Assembly (NCBI RefSeq): GCF_002968635.1
Contig: NZ_PVBN01000010.1
Location: 124,001 to 188,000 of the forward strand
DNA length: 64,000 nt
Reading direction: 5' to 3'
Origin: Neorhizobium alkalisoli
Lineage (GTDB): Bacteria > Pseudomonadota > Alphaproteobacteria > Rhizobiales > Rhizobiaceae
The notes under the pieces were generated by a model, which saw nothing but the letters and a program-made list of their open reading frames with translations, was not told where the DNA came from and made no database searches. The position numbers were made by a program, and so were the translations under genes. Of the stretch, positions 42,480 through 51,450 are shown in pieces. Numbering within the stretch: the first letter of the stretch is position 1; every line of letters starts with the position of its first letter.

Positions 42480-42845
42480 ATGGATTGGACAGTTCTGCTC
42501 CACGATGAGTTCGACCCGGAGTTTTCCGCGCTGCCGGAAGAGGTGCAGGACGAGATCTTCGTGGCATTGCCGCTCCTGAAGGCCTACGGCCCGCAGCTCG
42601 GACGCCCATATGCCGACACGCTGAAGGGCTCGGCCCATCCGAATATGAAGGAGTTGCGTTTCAAGGCGGCGGATGGGGTGTGGCGCGTCGCCTACGCTTT
42701 CGATCCGGAGCGCCGCGCCATCCTTCTGGTCGCCGGCGACAAGTCAGGGGTCAGCCAGGCGCGATTCTACAAAGTGATGATTGCGAAAGCCGACAAGCGA
42801 TTTGCGCAGCATCTCGATGCAATGAAGGAGAAAAAGAATGGCTAG
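42480..42845 (+). CDS. RelE/HigB-type toxin (phage-derived Gp49-like)
   Basis: A 121-residue RelE-fold protein of the Gp49/HigB-like family, with DEFDPEFSALPEEVQDEIFV near the start and ELRFKAADGVWRVAYAFD in the centre; the late KSGVSQARFYKVMIAKAD resembles the catalytic end of the fold. Such toxins cut mRNA on the ribosome and are held in check by the following antitoxin. An ATG at 42474 is also in frame, but the promoter position favours 42480. Toxin first, antitoxin second is the HigBA order. Confidence 0.85.
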   Translation: MDWTVLLHDEFDPEFSALPEEVQDEIFVALPLLKAYGPQLGRPYADTLKGSAHPNMKELRFKAADGVWRVAYAFDPERRAILLVAGDKSGVSQARFYKVMIAKADKRFAQHLDAMKEKKNG

Positions 42846-43218
42846 AACATTGGATGACGTTCTTCAGGATCTCCCGGCCGAGCGTCGCGAGCGTCTCGAA
42901 CGCCTGGGCAAAGAGCGCCTGGAGGAATACCGCACACTTCAGGACCTGCGCAAAGCCCGGGATCTGACCCAGGTTCGCATGGCCGAAACGCTTGGCGTAA
43001 AGCAGGAAAATATCTCGCGGCTGGAAAAGCGAAGTGATCTGCTGTTGTCGACTTTGCGCGGCTACGTCGGAGCTATGGGCGGTACGTTGGAACTCGTCGC
43101 CCGGTTTCCGGACCGGCAACCGGTGATCTTGTCGTCCTTGTTCGACGATGACGCCGAGCCGGCGCCGAAGCAAAGACCGCCAAGATCTCGCGTAAAAAAA
43201 CACCGTTCCGCTGCCTGA
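42838..43218 (+). CDS. HigA-like XRE antitoxin
   Basis: A 126-residue antitoxin with an XRE helix-turn-helix (LRKARDLTQVRMAETLGVKQ, ENISRLEKRS), an N-terminal coiled segment and a basic C terminus. It overlaps the toxin gene by eight bases and would repress the operon promoter and neutralise the toxin. A terminator follows at 43286. Confidence 0.88.
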   Translation: MARTLDDVLQDLPAERRERLERLGKERLEEYRTLQDLRKARDLTQVRMAETLGVKQENISRLEKRSDLLLSTLRGYVGAMGGTLELVARFPDRQPVILSSLFDDDAEPAPKQRPPRSRVKKHRSAA

Positions 43219-43285
43219 GCTCAATCGCCGTCGTCACTGGACTTGAGCGCGAGGGCATCGGACCGACGTCAGGTCAATCAAAACA

Positions 43286-43321
43286 AAAAGGGCGCTCGAC
43301 CCTTTCGGGGAGCGCCCTTTT
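43286..43321 (+). terminator. Rho-independent terminator after the toxin-antitoxin operon
   Basis: A 12-bp stem AAAAGGGCGCTC (43286-43297) pairs with GAGCGCCCTTTT (43310-43321). A very similar hairpin with the same flanks (ACCCGGACAGCA on the right) lies at 46095-46125, so the element has been duplicated. Confidence 0.85.
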
Positions 43322-43469
43322 AACCCGGACAGCATCGAACGCTCCGACCGGAGGTCGAGCAAGAGGCCGTCAGAACGGGAAGTGGACTTTAGATGAGATC
43401 CGTATCAGCGGATTTCAAGTGGCACGAAGATATTCGGCGGGCCAGAATCGAAGCCGGGAGCCGGACAGC

Positions 43470-43778
43470 ATGACATCACGCAGATCCATTGCCGAGCGGG
43501 TAATTGCACGGGCCAGCGCCCGCGGCACTCCGATCGACGGAGACCCCGAGTTCATGGCGATCGTCGAACTGTGGGTGACTGGCGACATCGAATCCGATGA
43601 GATGCGCGATCGGTATAATGCGTTGCTGGGACAGCGTTCACGCGGAAACCGCAGCGTCGGTCTCAGTCCCGAAGGTGCGGAAATGCCCGAAGCAACGGTC
43701 CTCCAACCGAACACCGAGCCAGATGATCAGGCCACGGCTTCACTGCAGATAAAATCAGCCCACTGGAGAGAAGCATGA
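43470..43778 (+). CDS. VbhA-like small protein
   Basis: A 102-residue protein from the ATG at 43470. The core, DPEFMAIVELWVTGDIESDE followed by MRDRYNALLGQR, resembles the helical domain of VbhA-type antitoxins, which inhibit Fic toxins. No Fic gene is present in the window, so the match is to the fold rather than a known partner. The gene overlaps the next one by four bases (ATGA), so the two form an operon. Confidence 0.55.
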   Translation: MTSRRSIAERVIARASARGTPIDGDPEFMAIVELWVTGDIESDEMRDRYNALLGQRSRGNRSVGLSPEGAEMPEATVLQPNTEPDDQATASLQIKSAHWREA

Positions 43779-44011
43779 CACGAACACCACGCCGCGCGGC
43801 CAATCCACTTGACGCCGCAGAGGCCTTGTTCAAGCCGGCAAAGAAGGTCGCGCAAGCGTCCGCCGTCGGGCGGCGCGCGCTGCCGAATGTGAAGGAGCCA
43901 GTCACCTTGAAACTCGACAGCGATGTGCTCGCCTATCTTCAAGCGGATGGCCCGGGCTGGCAGGAGCGCATCAACGACGCGCTGCGTGCCGCCATGAAGG
44001 ACGATCGTTGA
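43775..44011 (+). CDS. BrnA-like antitoxin
   Basis: A 78-residue protein ending in the BrnA-type domain: VTLKLDSDVLAYLQADGPGW, then QERINDALRAAM. BrnA is a ribbon-helix-helix-like antitoxin of BrnT. No BrnT is present, so this is an orphan antitoxin or a partner of the VbhA-like gene to which it is coupled. Confidence 0.75.
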   Translation: MTRTPRRAANPLDAAEALFKPAKKVAQASAVGRRALPNVKEPVTLKLDSDVLAYLQADGPGWQERINDALRAAMKDDR

Positions 44012-44142
44012 ACTTGACTGCTCACGCGGCCGCCCGTTCAGGCGCAGCGGAATCGACGACGCAATTAGGCTATCGCACCACCAAAAGTCTCCAAACAATG
44101 AGCTCGTCACGACGGGATCAACCCGAGGATATGCTGCTCGGT

Positions 44143-44724
44143 TCAGGCAGCACCGAAGCGATGCAACATCATTCGAAGCTGCAGATTCTGTCGGCGAAGG
44201 CGATCAGCCAAAAGCGCCTTCAACCGGCGATTTTCGGCTTCGAGGGCTTGCAGTTCATCAATTGGAGCGTCGCTGGGAGCCGCCAAGTGGGAAGTCACCG
44301 AGGTACCGACCTTATCGCCGCCTTTAGGCGTAATTGGCGACTGACGGCCTATCATCCGCGATCGACGGGGCTTTCTTGTCGCGACGGCGGCTTTTGCAAC
44401 GACTTCGACGGCTGCCAGCTCTTGAGGCTCTGAGCGCTCTTCCACAGTAGCAACGGCGATAGCAGCGATGACTTCGGAAGTCTCAGCCACCGGCGCGAGG
44501 ACCGGCTCTGCAACAGGCACATTTTCCACCGCAGGCGCGACGACAGTGTCTTCGACCGTCGGTTCAGCTTGGTGCCCGTCCTCGAACAGCTGCGGCGCCA
44601 CCCTGGCTGCCTGACGGGCAAATGCCTTCAGATCTGTGCTGCCCCAGATGGATCCCTGCCGGACTGCCGATCGGCGGCCCTTCGACTTGATCTCGACAAC
44701 GAAATTTCTCTGCGGGGTCTTCAT
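44143..44724 (-). CDS. SyrB-like protein (paralogue 1)
   Basis: A 193-residue protein. The N-terminal 45 residues are basic and conserved-looking (PQRNFVVEIKSKGRRSAVRQ, then IWGSTDLKAFARQ). The middle is alanine-, proline- and glutamate-rich and probably disordered. The C-terminal 35 residues form a coiled coil ending ALLADRLRRQNLQLRMMLHR. The C-terminal heptads match the other two SyrB-like proteins here. SyrB in Sinorhizobium is a regulator that affects syrM/exo gene expression; function here is inferred from similarity of layout only. Confidence 0.65.
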   Translation of the reverse strand: MKTPQRNFVVEIKSKGRRSAVRQGSIWGSTDLKAFARQAARVAPQLFEDGHQAEPTVEDTVVAPAVENVPVAEPVLAPVAETSEVIAAIAVATVEERSEPQELAAVEVVAKAAVATRKPRRSRMIGRQSPITPKGGDKVGTSVTSHLAAPSDAPIDELQALEAENRRLKALLADRLRRQNLQLRMMLHRFGAA

Positions 44725-44756
44725 GTCATTCCAATCATAACAGCCTGATCGGCAGG

Positions 44757-45356
44757 CTATCGAATATCAAAGCGCTCGAGCATCTTTTTCAATTGAGCGT
44801 TCTGCAGTTTCAGCTTCAGCGCCAAGGCAGCCTTCAGCGCCGCGATTTCTTCGTCGAGGAGGGCAACCTCCCCAAGAAATGTCAGAGGCTGCGCCGGACG
44901 AGATACGGCCTGTGGATCCTCGCTCGGCTTCGACGGAGACTGCGTCACGACTTGAACCGAACCGGGCTTTATCCGCTTCGACTGACTTTTGCTAGGGGCC
45001 GACAGGGCTTCCACATCGGCATGGTTTGCCGGTGCTATTGCCACCGGAGTTGGATCTGGTCGCTCGATCGCGAGTTCCGGCTCTACTATGTCAACCGCTC
45101 GTTCCGACGGCAAATGGGAGGCGACTTCGCTCGGTTCGACCGTGGTATTGACCACCGGCGATGGCGAAACCGGAGGCGCGGCGGCGGCGTCTGTCGTTCC
45201 GACCGAATGATCAGTCGACGCTGCTATCGTTGCCGAAAGGTCCGGGTCACCTGCCTTGTCCTCGGCCGGTTTCTCCGGAGCAGCCGGAACCAAGGGCGAC
45301 GGTTGCGTTTTACGGCGCGACGTCAGGTCCGCGAGAAATCGCCATGGTGACTTCAT
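44757..45356 (-). CDS. SyrB-like protein (paralogue 2)
   Basis: A 199-residue protein, basic at the N terminus (MKSPWRFLADLTSRRKTQP) and proline/alanine/serine-rich and probably disordered over about 140 residues. It ends in a coiled coil: LLDEEIAALKAALALKLKLQ, then NAQLKKMLERFDIR. This C terminus is clearly related to paralogues 1 and 3. It lies 32 bp from paralogue 1 on the same strand. Confidence 0.6.
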   Translation of the reverse strand: MKSPWRFLADLTSRRKTQPSPLVPAAPEKPAEDKAGDPDLSATIAASTDHSVGTTDAAAAPPVSPSPVVNTTVEPSEVASHLPSERAVDIVEPELAIERPDPTPVAIAPANHADVEALSAPSKSQSKRIKPGSVQVVTQSPSKPSEDPQAVSRPAQPLTFLGEVALLDEEIAALKAALALKLKLQNAQLKKMLERFDIR

Positions 45357-45479
45357 AGTGCTTTACCCTCGGACTTAATGCGCAACGGCGCTGCGAGATC
45401 CTTGCAGATCCCGCTTGCCAAATTTCTTGAATTACTACGCTTGCCGCTGTCAAAAGGCAGAACGACAGCACTGTTCGCG

Positions 45480-45890
45480 TCAGACGCGATCGAGCCGCTT
45501 GCGCAGATCGGCGTTTTCGTTGCGCAGCTTTTCGGCAAGCAGCTTGCGAAGGCGCTGGTTCTCTTCTTCCAGCTTGATCAGATCTTCAATCTCATCAAGG
45601 GCTGCGACCGGGGTCGTTTGTGGCTGTACGACAGCCTTGGGTGTGCGCTTGGCTCTGGTCGCCTTTGCTGCAATTTCGGGCTTTGCAGCGACCGCTTTGG
45701 CCTTCCTGCCACGGCCGCTTGCAGCCTTTACGGACTCCGCCGGTGCAGCAGCAGCTTGCGACGCAACGTCCGCGGGTGCGGCAACAACCTTCTTCTGGCG
45801 AGGTGCCCGCGTTTTCTTCACAGCGGGTGTCTCCACCGGCGCCGCTACACCTACAGCAACGGCGGGGGCGGTGTTATTTTCTTCAGCCAT
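45480..45890 (-). CDS. SyrB-like protein (paralogue 3)
   Basis: A 136-residue protein that fits SyrB best in length and composition: Ala/Lys/Pro-rich N-terminal region (VKKTRAPRQKKVVAAPADVA) and the C-terminal coiled coil LIKLEEENQRLRKLLAEKLR, NENADLRKRLDRV. It is the most upstream of the three tandem genes. The family's target in this plasmid is unknown. Confidence 0.7.
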   Translation of the reverse strand: MAEENNTAPAVAVGVAAPVETPAVKKTRAPRQKKVVAAPADVASQAAAAPAESVKAASGRGRKAKAVAAKPEIAAKATRAKRTPKAVVQPQTTPVAALDEIEDLIKLEEENQRLRKLLAEKLRNENADLRKRLDRV

Positions 45891-46094
45891 CGATCGTCTC
45901 CTTTACAGCCGAATCCTTTTCGGCCGGGCGAGATACTCTGTCAACAGGCGCTTGCGCGGGCCTTTCAGCGCCTTCGGTCGAGTGTCAGAAGACTATCGGG
46001 TCGTTGTCACCGACCTGCACCGAACGTCTAACGAGCTTATCTTAAAGCTATGAAACCTGACGTTTGTCTTTGATACGGCAAACGACGAAATAGA

Positions 46095-46125
46095 AAGCGC
46101 TCGACCCTTGCGGGAAGCGCCTTTT
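46095..46125. terminator. Hairpin terminator at the end of the DarB-like gene
   Basis: A stem-loop with AGCGCT/AGCGC and CCC/GGG arms and a TTTT run on the plus strand lies between the end of the DarB-like gene and the SyrB-like genes. It is a near copy of the terminator at 43286-43321. Confidence 0.6.
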
Positions 46126-46244
46126 CTGGACCCGGACAGCACCTAACACGTACCATGCGGCGATGTCTGATGCCATCGGTAACGGCTGATGCCGGGGAGA
46201 TATGACATCGAACCGTCACAAACAAGAAGGCTTTGAAGAATCCC

Positions 46245-49200
46245 TCAGGCGGCTTTGGTCGCCGCTTGAGAATCGGCATCCACGCCCTCCTCCATCTCCG
46301 TTGCGGCCAGATCCTTCTCGACCTCGGCCAGTCGTTCCCGCTTGAGTTCGAGGTCCGCCTCAAAAGCGAATGCCTCACCGAGACGTGGGCGATAGGACGC
46401 CAGACGTCGCTCGCCATCGGCAAGTCGGAGCCGATAGCCGTCGCGTTCGACCTCGAAGCCGGAGAGTGCGTGTTCGATCCGGGCGACGGCACCTATCGGC
46501 GTTGTCGTCACCGGCAGCTCGATCTCGTAGTCGCCGGCAGTCCGCTGCAGCATCGCCGTGTACCGGTAGCCGTCCTTGCCAAAGCGCTCGCCCGAATAGA
46601 TCAGGTCGAATCCTCCAATCGAGGCCAAAGCTGTTTCGCCCTCGTCGCGCATCTGCACGCGGGTGATGATCTCCTTCATGACAGCACGGCCGGCAAGCTT
46701 CCGTTCCAGATATCGCTCGCTGCTCACCTCCATGACGAAGGCATCACCCGTCGTCGGCACGAGCCGATCAAGATCCTCGCCGATATCGGCAATCCTCATC
46801 GTCGAGATCTCGATGTCTCGCTCGGCATCACGGATCTGCCGACGGATCGCATGCTGATCGTCGATATGGGCGGCTTCGAGCCGCTCAAGCCTGGCGATCT
46901 CGGATTCGAGCCCGGCTTTTTGCATCAGGCGGGCATCCCCGGACGCAATCGCCTTGGCCATGGCGAACTGGTTCGCCTGTCCCTCCCCGATATCCTCCAG
47001 CCGGCGTATCGAGGTATCACCGGACAAGGCTGCCGCAATGAACCGGGCCTTTCGCTCGTTGTTCTGCCACATCGTGGCATCGAGGCTGCCAAGCGTGGCA
47101 TAGGCGAAGATATCGACCTCGTCATGCTGGTTGCCCTGGCGCACGATCCGGCCCTCACGTTGCTCGATCTGCGACGGCAGCCAGGGCACGTCGAGGTGAT
47201 GCAGCGCCTTCAACCGCGCCTGCACATTGACGCCCGTTCCCATGGTCTCGGAAGATCCGACGATCACCCGCACCTTGCCGGCGTTGAAATCATTGAAGAG
47301 ACGCTGCTTCGCCTCTGATTTCTTGAAGTCCTGCATGAAGGCGATCTCGGAGGCCGGCACGCCCATCCGGATCAGTTCGTCGCGGATCCAGCGATAGGCC
47401 GAAAAGCCGCGCGACGCCTCCACGGAGATCGTGCCGAGATCGGAGAAGATCAGCTGGCCGGCGCCGGGTCGCTCGAACGGCTTGCCGTCCTTGCGGCAAT
47501 ATTCGGCCTCAGTCGTCTCCTTCCAGATGCGATAGGTATTGGCGACCAGTGCATTGAGCTTGTTCTCTGCCTCATTGTCGATCTCGGGATCGACGAGGCG
47601 TAGATCGATCGCCGCGTGCCGGCCGTCGGTGATGACAGACAGCAGGATGTCATCACCGGGCTTGACCGGCCCATTGCGCATCTCGATTGCCTTGATGCGG
47701 GCATCGAGCGTCTTTTGGTAAGTCTTGAAGGCCGTGGTCGCCTCAGCCGTCACGATTTGACGGCGACCGCCGGAAATTGAGGGTACTTTGACATACTGCC
47801 TCAGATCGGCCGGCAGCACGACGTCGGCGAAGGTGCGGAACATGGCGATCAGTTCCGGCACATTGACGAACTGGGAGAACCGCGTGACGGGCTTGTATTT
47901 GCCTGACGGCTGCAGCTCGAGCTCGGTCGAGGTGTCGCCGAAGGTCGAGGCCCAGGCGTCGAACTCGTGCAGGCCTCGCTCTGACAGAGCGGTCGCATCC
48001 ATCAACCGCTGGGCCGTGAACATTTCGCCAAGCGTATTGGTGATCGGCGTGCCTGAGGCGAGTACCAGCGCCCGGCCCGGGTTTTTCGTGTCGACGAAGC
48101 GGGACTTCACATAGAGGTCCCAGGCACGCTGCGAGCCGTTCGGATCAACACCGCGCAGCGTCGACATGTTGGTGGCGAAGGAGAGCTTGCGGAACTCCTG
48201 CGCCTCGTCGACGATGATCTGGTCGATGCCGATCTCCGAGATGGTCAGCAGGTCGTCCTTGCGGGTTGCGAGCGCTTCCAGCCTCTCCTTGTGACCTTCC
48301 TTCATGCGCTCGATGCGCTTGCGCGACAGCCGGTCCTCGCGATCGACCTTGGTAAGCAGATCCTCGTAGAGCTCCAGCTCATCCTGGATCATCTGTGCCT
48401 CGAACGCCGATGGTACGGAGATGAAGCGGAAGGCGGAATGGGTGATGATGACGGCGTCCCAATTGGCGGTGGCCGCCCGCGACAGGAAACGGTGGCGCTT
48501 CTCCTTGACGAAGTTGGTCTCGTCGGCGACCAGGAGGCCGGCATTCGGATAGAGCGCCAGGAACTCACGCGCCGCCTGCGCCAGGCAATGGCCGGGCACG
48601 ACCAGCATTGCCTTGTTGATCAGGCCGAGGCGCCGCTGCTCCATGATCGCGGCGGCAAAAGTCAGCGTCTTGCCGGCGCCGACGGCATGCGCAAGGTACG
48701 TCGCGCCTGCCGAAATGATCCGCCAGATGCCGCGTTTCTGGTGCCCATACAGAGAAAAGGCGCCAGAGGCGCCGGGAAGCTGAAGATGGGTGCCGTCGAA
48801 GGCGCGTGGCGCGATATTGTTGAAGGTGTCGTTGTAGATGCGCGCCAAGCGGTCCGTGCGATCGGGATCGGACCAGATCCACGATTGGAACGCCGCCTTG
48901 ATCTTGCCAAGCTTCTCCTTGGCGGCTTCCGTCTCGACCGTATTGAGCACCCGGCGCTCCGTCTCGCCGTCGCGGAAGGTGTCGAAGATCTGCGGCACGG
49001 AGGAGTTCAACGCGTCCGACAAGAGCTGACCGGCATGGCGGCGATGCGTGCCCCATTCCGTGGTGCCGGCGGCCGACCATTCCAACTGGCGGGCATTGAC
49101 CGTCCAGGTGGCAAGCTCGGGCATATGGTGGATGGTGATCTCGGCGTCCATCGTCTCCTTCACGAAGGCGACCACATCGGAGGCGGGGATCCATGGAGCG

Positions 49201-51350
49201 CCGAGACGGGCGGTGATATCGGAGGGACGCAGGTCTGCCGGCTGCACGCGCATCAGCGCCGAAACGTTGCGGGCAAACGCATGGTCGAGCTCTGCGGCAG
49301 CCTTCGCGACGGCAAGCTTCGAGCGCACCGCGCCGGAGAGATAGGCATCTGCGGTCAGCCAGGCGCCGCTTGCCGGGTCCTGATAGATCGCCTCGCCGAG
49401 CTCGGCAATGACGTCAGCCACGTCACGATGCAGGAGCTCGGCGATATGGTCGAGATCGACATGGCCGCGAGCATTGAGAACGACGGCAAGCGCGTCCGGC
49501 GCCGAAGCGATTATCGGCGCCGGAGGCGGTGCGATCACCCGCTCGGTAAAGATCGGCCCCGGCTTGGCGGTATTGGTCTCGAGATCGTAGTCCTCGATCG
49601 AGGCGACGAGCCAGCAATCCGGATCGTCGAGGAAGGGCTGCAGGTTCGGGCGCCGATGCGTCTCGCGAACCTCGCCGGTCTGCGGATCTTCGACGCTCGA
49701 GACTGTGGTGAAGTTGATCGGCCCGAAATCGCGCACGAAGCTCGACCAGGCGATGCGAAGACTGACCTGCGCGCGGGCATAGGGATGATCGCACTCTTGT
49801 AGCTTGAGGATTTCACGGACAGCGTCGCGGATCGGGATGAGCTTGCGGATGATGCGCGCCTGCTTGGCAAAGACCCCATCCGATCCCCTCGCCTTCTTCA
49901 CCTCGACGGAAACGGCTTGACCATCGACGATCTGCATCAGCGCCGTCGCCTTGCCGATAAAGTAGCTGCCTTCGCGCAAGCCCGGATCGCCAAGGCGTTC
50001 GGCCCTCCCCTCGCCGGCGTCTCCCCCTTGGCCGAGATCGACAGTCGGCTCGCCATCATAGATCCCGGTTGGCAGCATCTCGATCGCGGATGCGAGAGCA
50101 GCTTCCAGATCGCTCTCGCACGGCAGGCACGTATACGTGTCTCCGTATGGGCCCGACGTGATTGCGTGGCGGCCCAGCACCATGTCCGGGTGATCGGCGA
50201 ACCAGCGGTTGACGAAGATCGGCCCCTCCCCTTCCTGGTTTTCCTGCACGTCGGAAAGCTCAAGCCAGCTGTCGTCGGTCGCCGGCTCATCAGCGCGACG
50301 CTTGCGCAGGAAGAGGATGTCGACGACGACGTCGGTTCCGGCGTCCTGCCGGAAGGCGCCTTCCGGCAATCGGATCGCACCGACCAGATCGGCCATGCCG
50401 GCAATGCGCGCGCGGGCACGCGCATCCACCTTGTCCATCGTGCCGGCCGAGGTCACGAAAGCGGCGAGCCCACCCGGCTTCAGCGCCGCGATCGACTTGC
50501 AGATAAAATAGTCGTGGAGCCGGAGCCCCTCGCTTCGATAGAACGGATCGGAGCGGACGATGCGATCGGAAAACGGTGGATTGCCGATTGTAAGATCGAA
50601 CGACGCGGGCAGCGATACGCGGGTGAAATCCTCATTGAGAATACGGGCACCCGGCTGAAGCAACCCGACGATCCGAGCGGTGACGGGATCGAGCTCGATA
50701 CCGGTGACGCGGCTTCGGTCAGTGATCGCCTGCGGCATCAGTGCCGGAAACAGGCCGGTCCCGATGCCGGGTTCGAGGATGCTCCCGCCCTTGAAGCCCA
50801 AGCGGAGCAGACCGGCCCAGACGGCGCGGACGATGAACTCCGGCGTGAAATGGGCATATTGCGTGCAGCGGGCAAGCGATGCGTGATCGGCGCTGGATAC
50901 GGCGGCCTCGAGGTCTCGGCCGAGCTTGTCCCAACCCCTGGCGAAGCTCTCCTCGCCCGGCCGGCGAAAGATGCCGTTCGCGAGATCGGAAGCGCCGAAG
51001 CCGGTGAAGCGGATGAGTTGAGCCTGTTCCGCAGGCGTCGCAGGACGGTTCTCATCGATAATCTCCGCCGCCAGCCGGATCGCCGCGATGTTTGCGACTG
51101 CCCTGTCCTTCCAGCTCTTCGCCAGGCCGCGATCGCCGGAGAGTTCGAAGTTCGCAGCCCTCGGTTCCTCGGCGGGCTCACCGGCGACCATCTTCTGCAC
51201 CGCCAGTCGCGGCGGTGCCGGCCTATCATCGACAGGACGATCGACATCGACGCCTGGTGTCGGGGTGGCGAAACTGGAGGATAGATCGAAATCGGCCAGC
51301 CGGCCTATATTGGAGAACAGGTCGAACGTGAAAGGATCGTCATGCGCCAT
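46245..51350 (-). CDS. DarB-like DNA methylase-helicase fusion, 1701 residues
   Basis: One very large cytoplasmic protein combines an N6-adenine methyltransferase domain and an SF2 helicase. From the ATG at 51350, SAM-binding motif I is LEPGIGTG (192-199) and motif IV is NPPF (257-260). The helicase Walker A is HAVGAGKT (about 889-897), motif II is DEAQ (about 1043-1046), and the late helicase block is QREGRIVRQGNQHDEV. This is the architecture of phage P1 DarB and related plasmid proteins, which protect incoming DNA against restriction. GAGGAAAT precedes the ATG. It is upstream of DUF1419 in transcription order only as a separate unit, and it lies in the same block as ardC. Confidence 0.88.
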   Translation of the reverse strand: MAHDDPFTFDLFSNIGRLADFDLSSSFATPTPGVDVDRPVDDRPAPPRLAVQKMVAGEPAEEPRAANFELSGDRGLAKSWKDRAVANIAAIRLAAEIIDENRPATPAEQAQLIRFTGFGASDLANGIFRRPGEESFARGWDKLGRDLEAAVSSADHASLARCTQYAHFTPEFIVRAVWAGLLRLGFKGGSILEPGIGTGLFPALMPQAITDRSRVTGIELDPVTARIVGLLQPGARILNEDFTRVSLPASFDLTIGNPPFSDRIVRSDPFYRSEGLRLHDYFICKSIAALKPGGLAAFVTSAGTMDKVDARARARIAGMADLVGAIRLPEGAFRQDAGTDVVVDILFLRKRRADEPATDDSWLELSDVQENQEGEGPIFVNRWFADHPDMVLGRHAITSGPYGDTYTCLPCESDLEAALASAIEMLPTGIYDGEPTVDLGQGGDAGEGRAERLGDPGLREGSYFIGKATALMQIVDGQAVSVEVKKARGSDGVFAKQARIIRKLIPIRDAVREILKLQECDHPYARAQVSLRIAWSSFVRDFGPINFTTVSSVEDPQTGEVRETHRRPNLQPFLDDPDCWLVASIEDYDLETNTAKPGPIFTERVIAPPPAPIIASAPDALAVVLNARGHVDLDHIAELLHRDVADVIAELGEAIYQDPASGAWLTADAYLSGAVRSKLAVAKAAAELDHAFARNVSALMRVQPADLRPSDITARLGAPWIPASDVVAFVKETMDAEITIHHMPELATWTVNARQLEWSAAGTTEWGTHRRHAGQLLSDALNSSVPQIFDTFRDGETERRVLNTVETEAAKEKLGKIKAAFQSWIWSDPDRTDRLARIYNDTFNNIAPRAFDGTHLQLPGASGAFSLYGHQKRGIWRIISAGATYLAHAVGAGKTLTFAAAIMEQRRLGLINKAMLVVPGHCLAQAAREFLALYPNAGLLVADETNFVKEKRHRFLSRAATANWDAVIITHSAFRFISVPSAFEAQMIQDELELYEDLLTKVDREDRLSRKRIERMKEGHKERLEALATRKDDLLTISEIGIDQIIVDEAQEFRKLSFATNMSTLRGVDPNGSQRAWDLYVKSRFVDTKNPGRALVLASGTPITNTLGEMFTAQRLMDATALSERGLHEFDAWASTFGDTSTELELQPSGKYKPVTRFSQFVNVPELIAMFRTFADVVLPADLRQYVKVPSISGGRRQIVTAEATTAFKTYQKTLDARIKAIEMRNGPVKPGDDILLSVITDGRHAAIDLRLVDPEIDNEAENKLNALVANTYRIWKETTEAEYCRKDGKPFERPGAGQLIFSDLGTISVEASRGFSAYRWIRDELIRMGVPASEIAFMQDFKKSEAKQRLFNDFNAGKVRVIVGSSETMGTGVNVQARLKALHHLDVPWLPSQIEQREGRIVRQGNQHDEVDIFAYATLGSLDATMWQNNERKARFIAAALSGDTSIRRLEDIGEGQANQFAMAKAIASGDARLMQKAGLESEIARLERLEAAHIDDQHAIRRQIRDAERDIEISTMRIADIGEDLDRLVPTTGDAFVMEVSSERYLERKLAGRAVMKEIITRVQMRDEGETALASIGGFDLIYSGERFGKDGYRYTAMLQRTAGDYEIELPVTTTPIGAVARIEHALSGFEVERDGYRLRLADGERRLASYRPRLGEAFAFEADLELKRERLAEVEKDLAATEMEEGVDADSQAATKAA

Positions 51351-51450
51351 GGGGATTTCCTCTTGGGTGATGGGCGCGCGGCGGCCAGCGGATGTCGTTC
51401 CGCCTAGCGCGTGTGCAAGTGGGTTGGGAGGGTTTGAGGGTTGGCGCCGA

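Noticed and set aside
46233..51284. Long plus-strand open frames (46233-47318, 48291-49802, 49917-51284) opposite the DarB-like gene
   Set aside because: They lie antisense to a strong, conserved gene, have composition expected of shadows in GC-rich DNA, and carry no recognisable domain.
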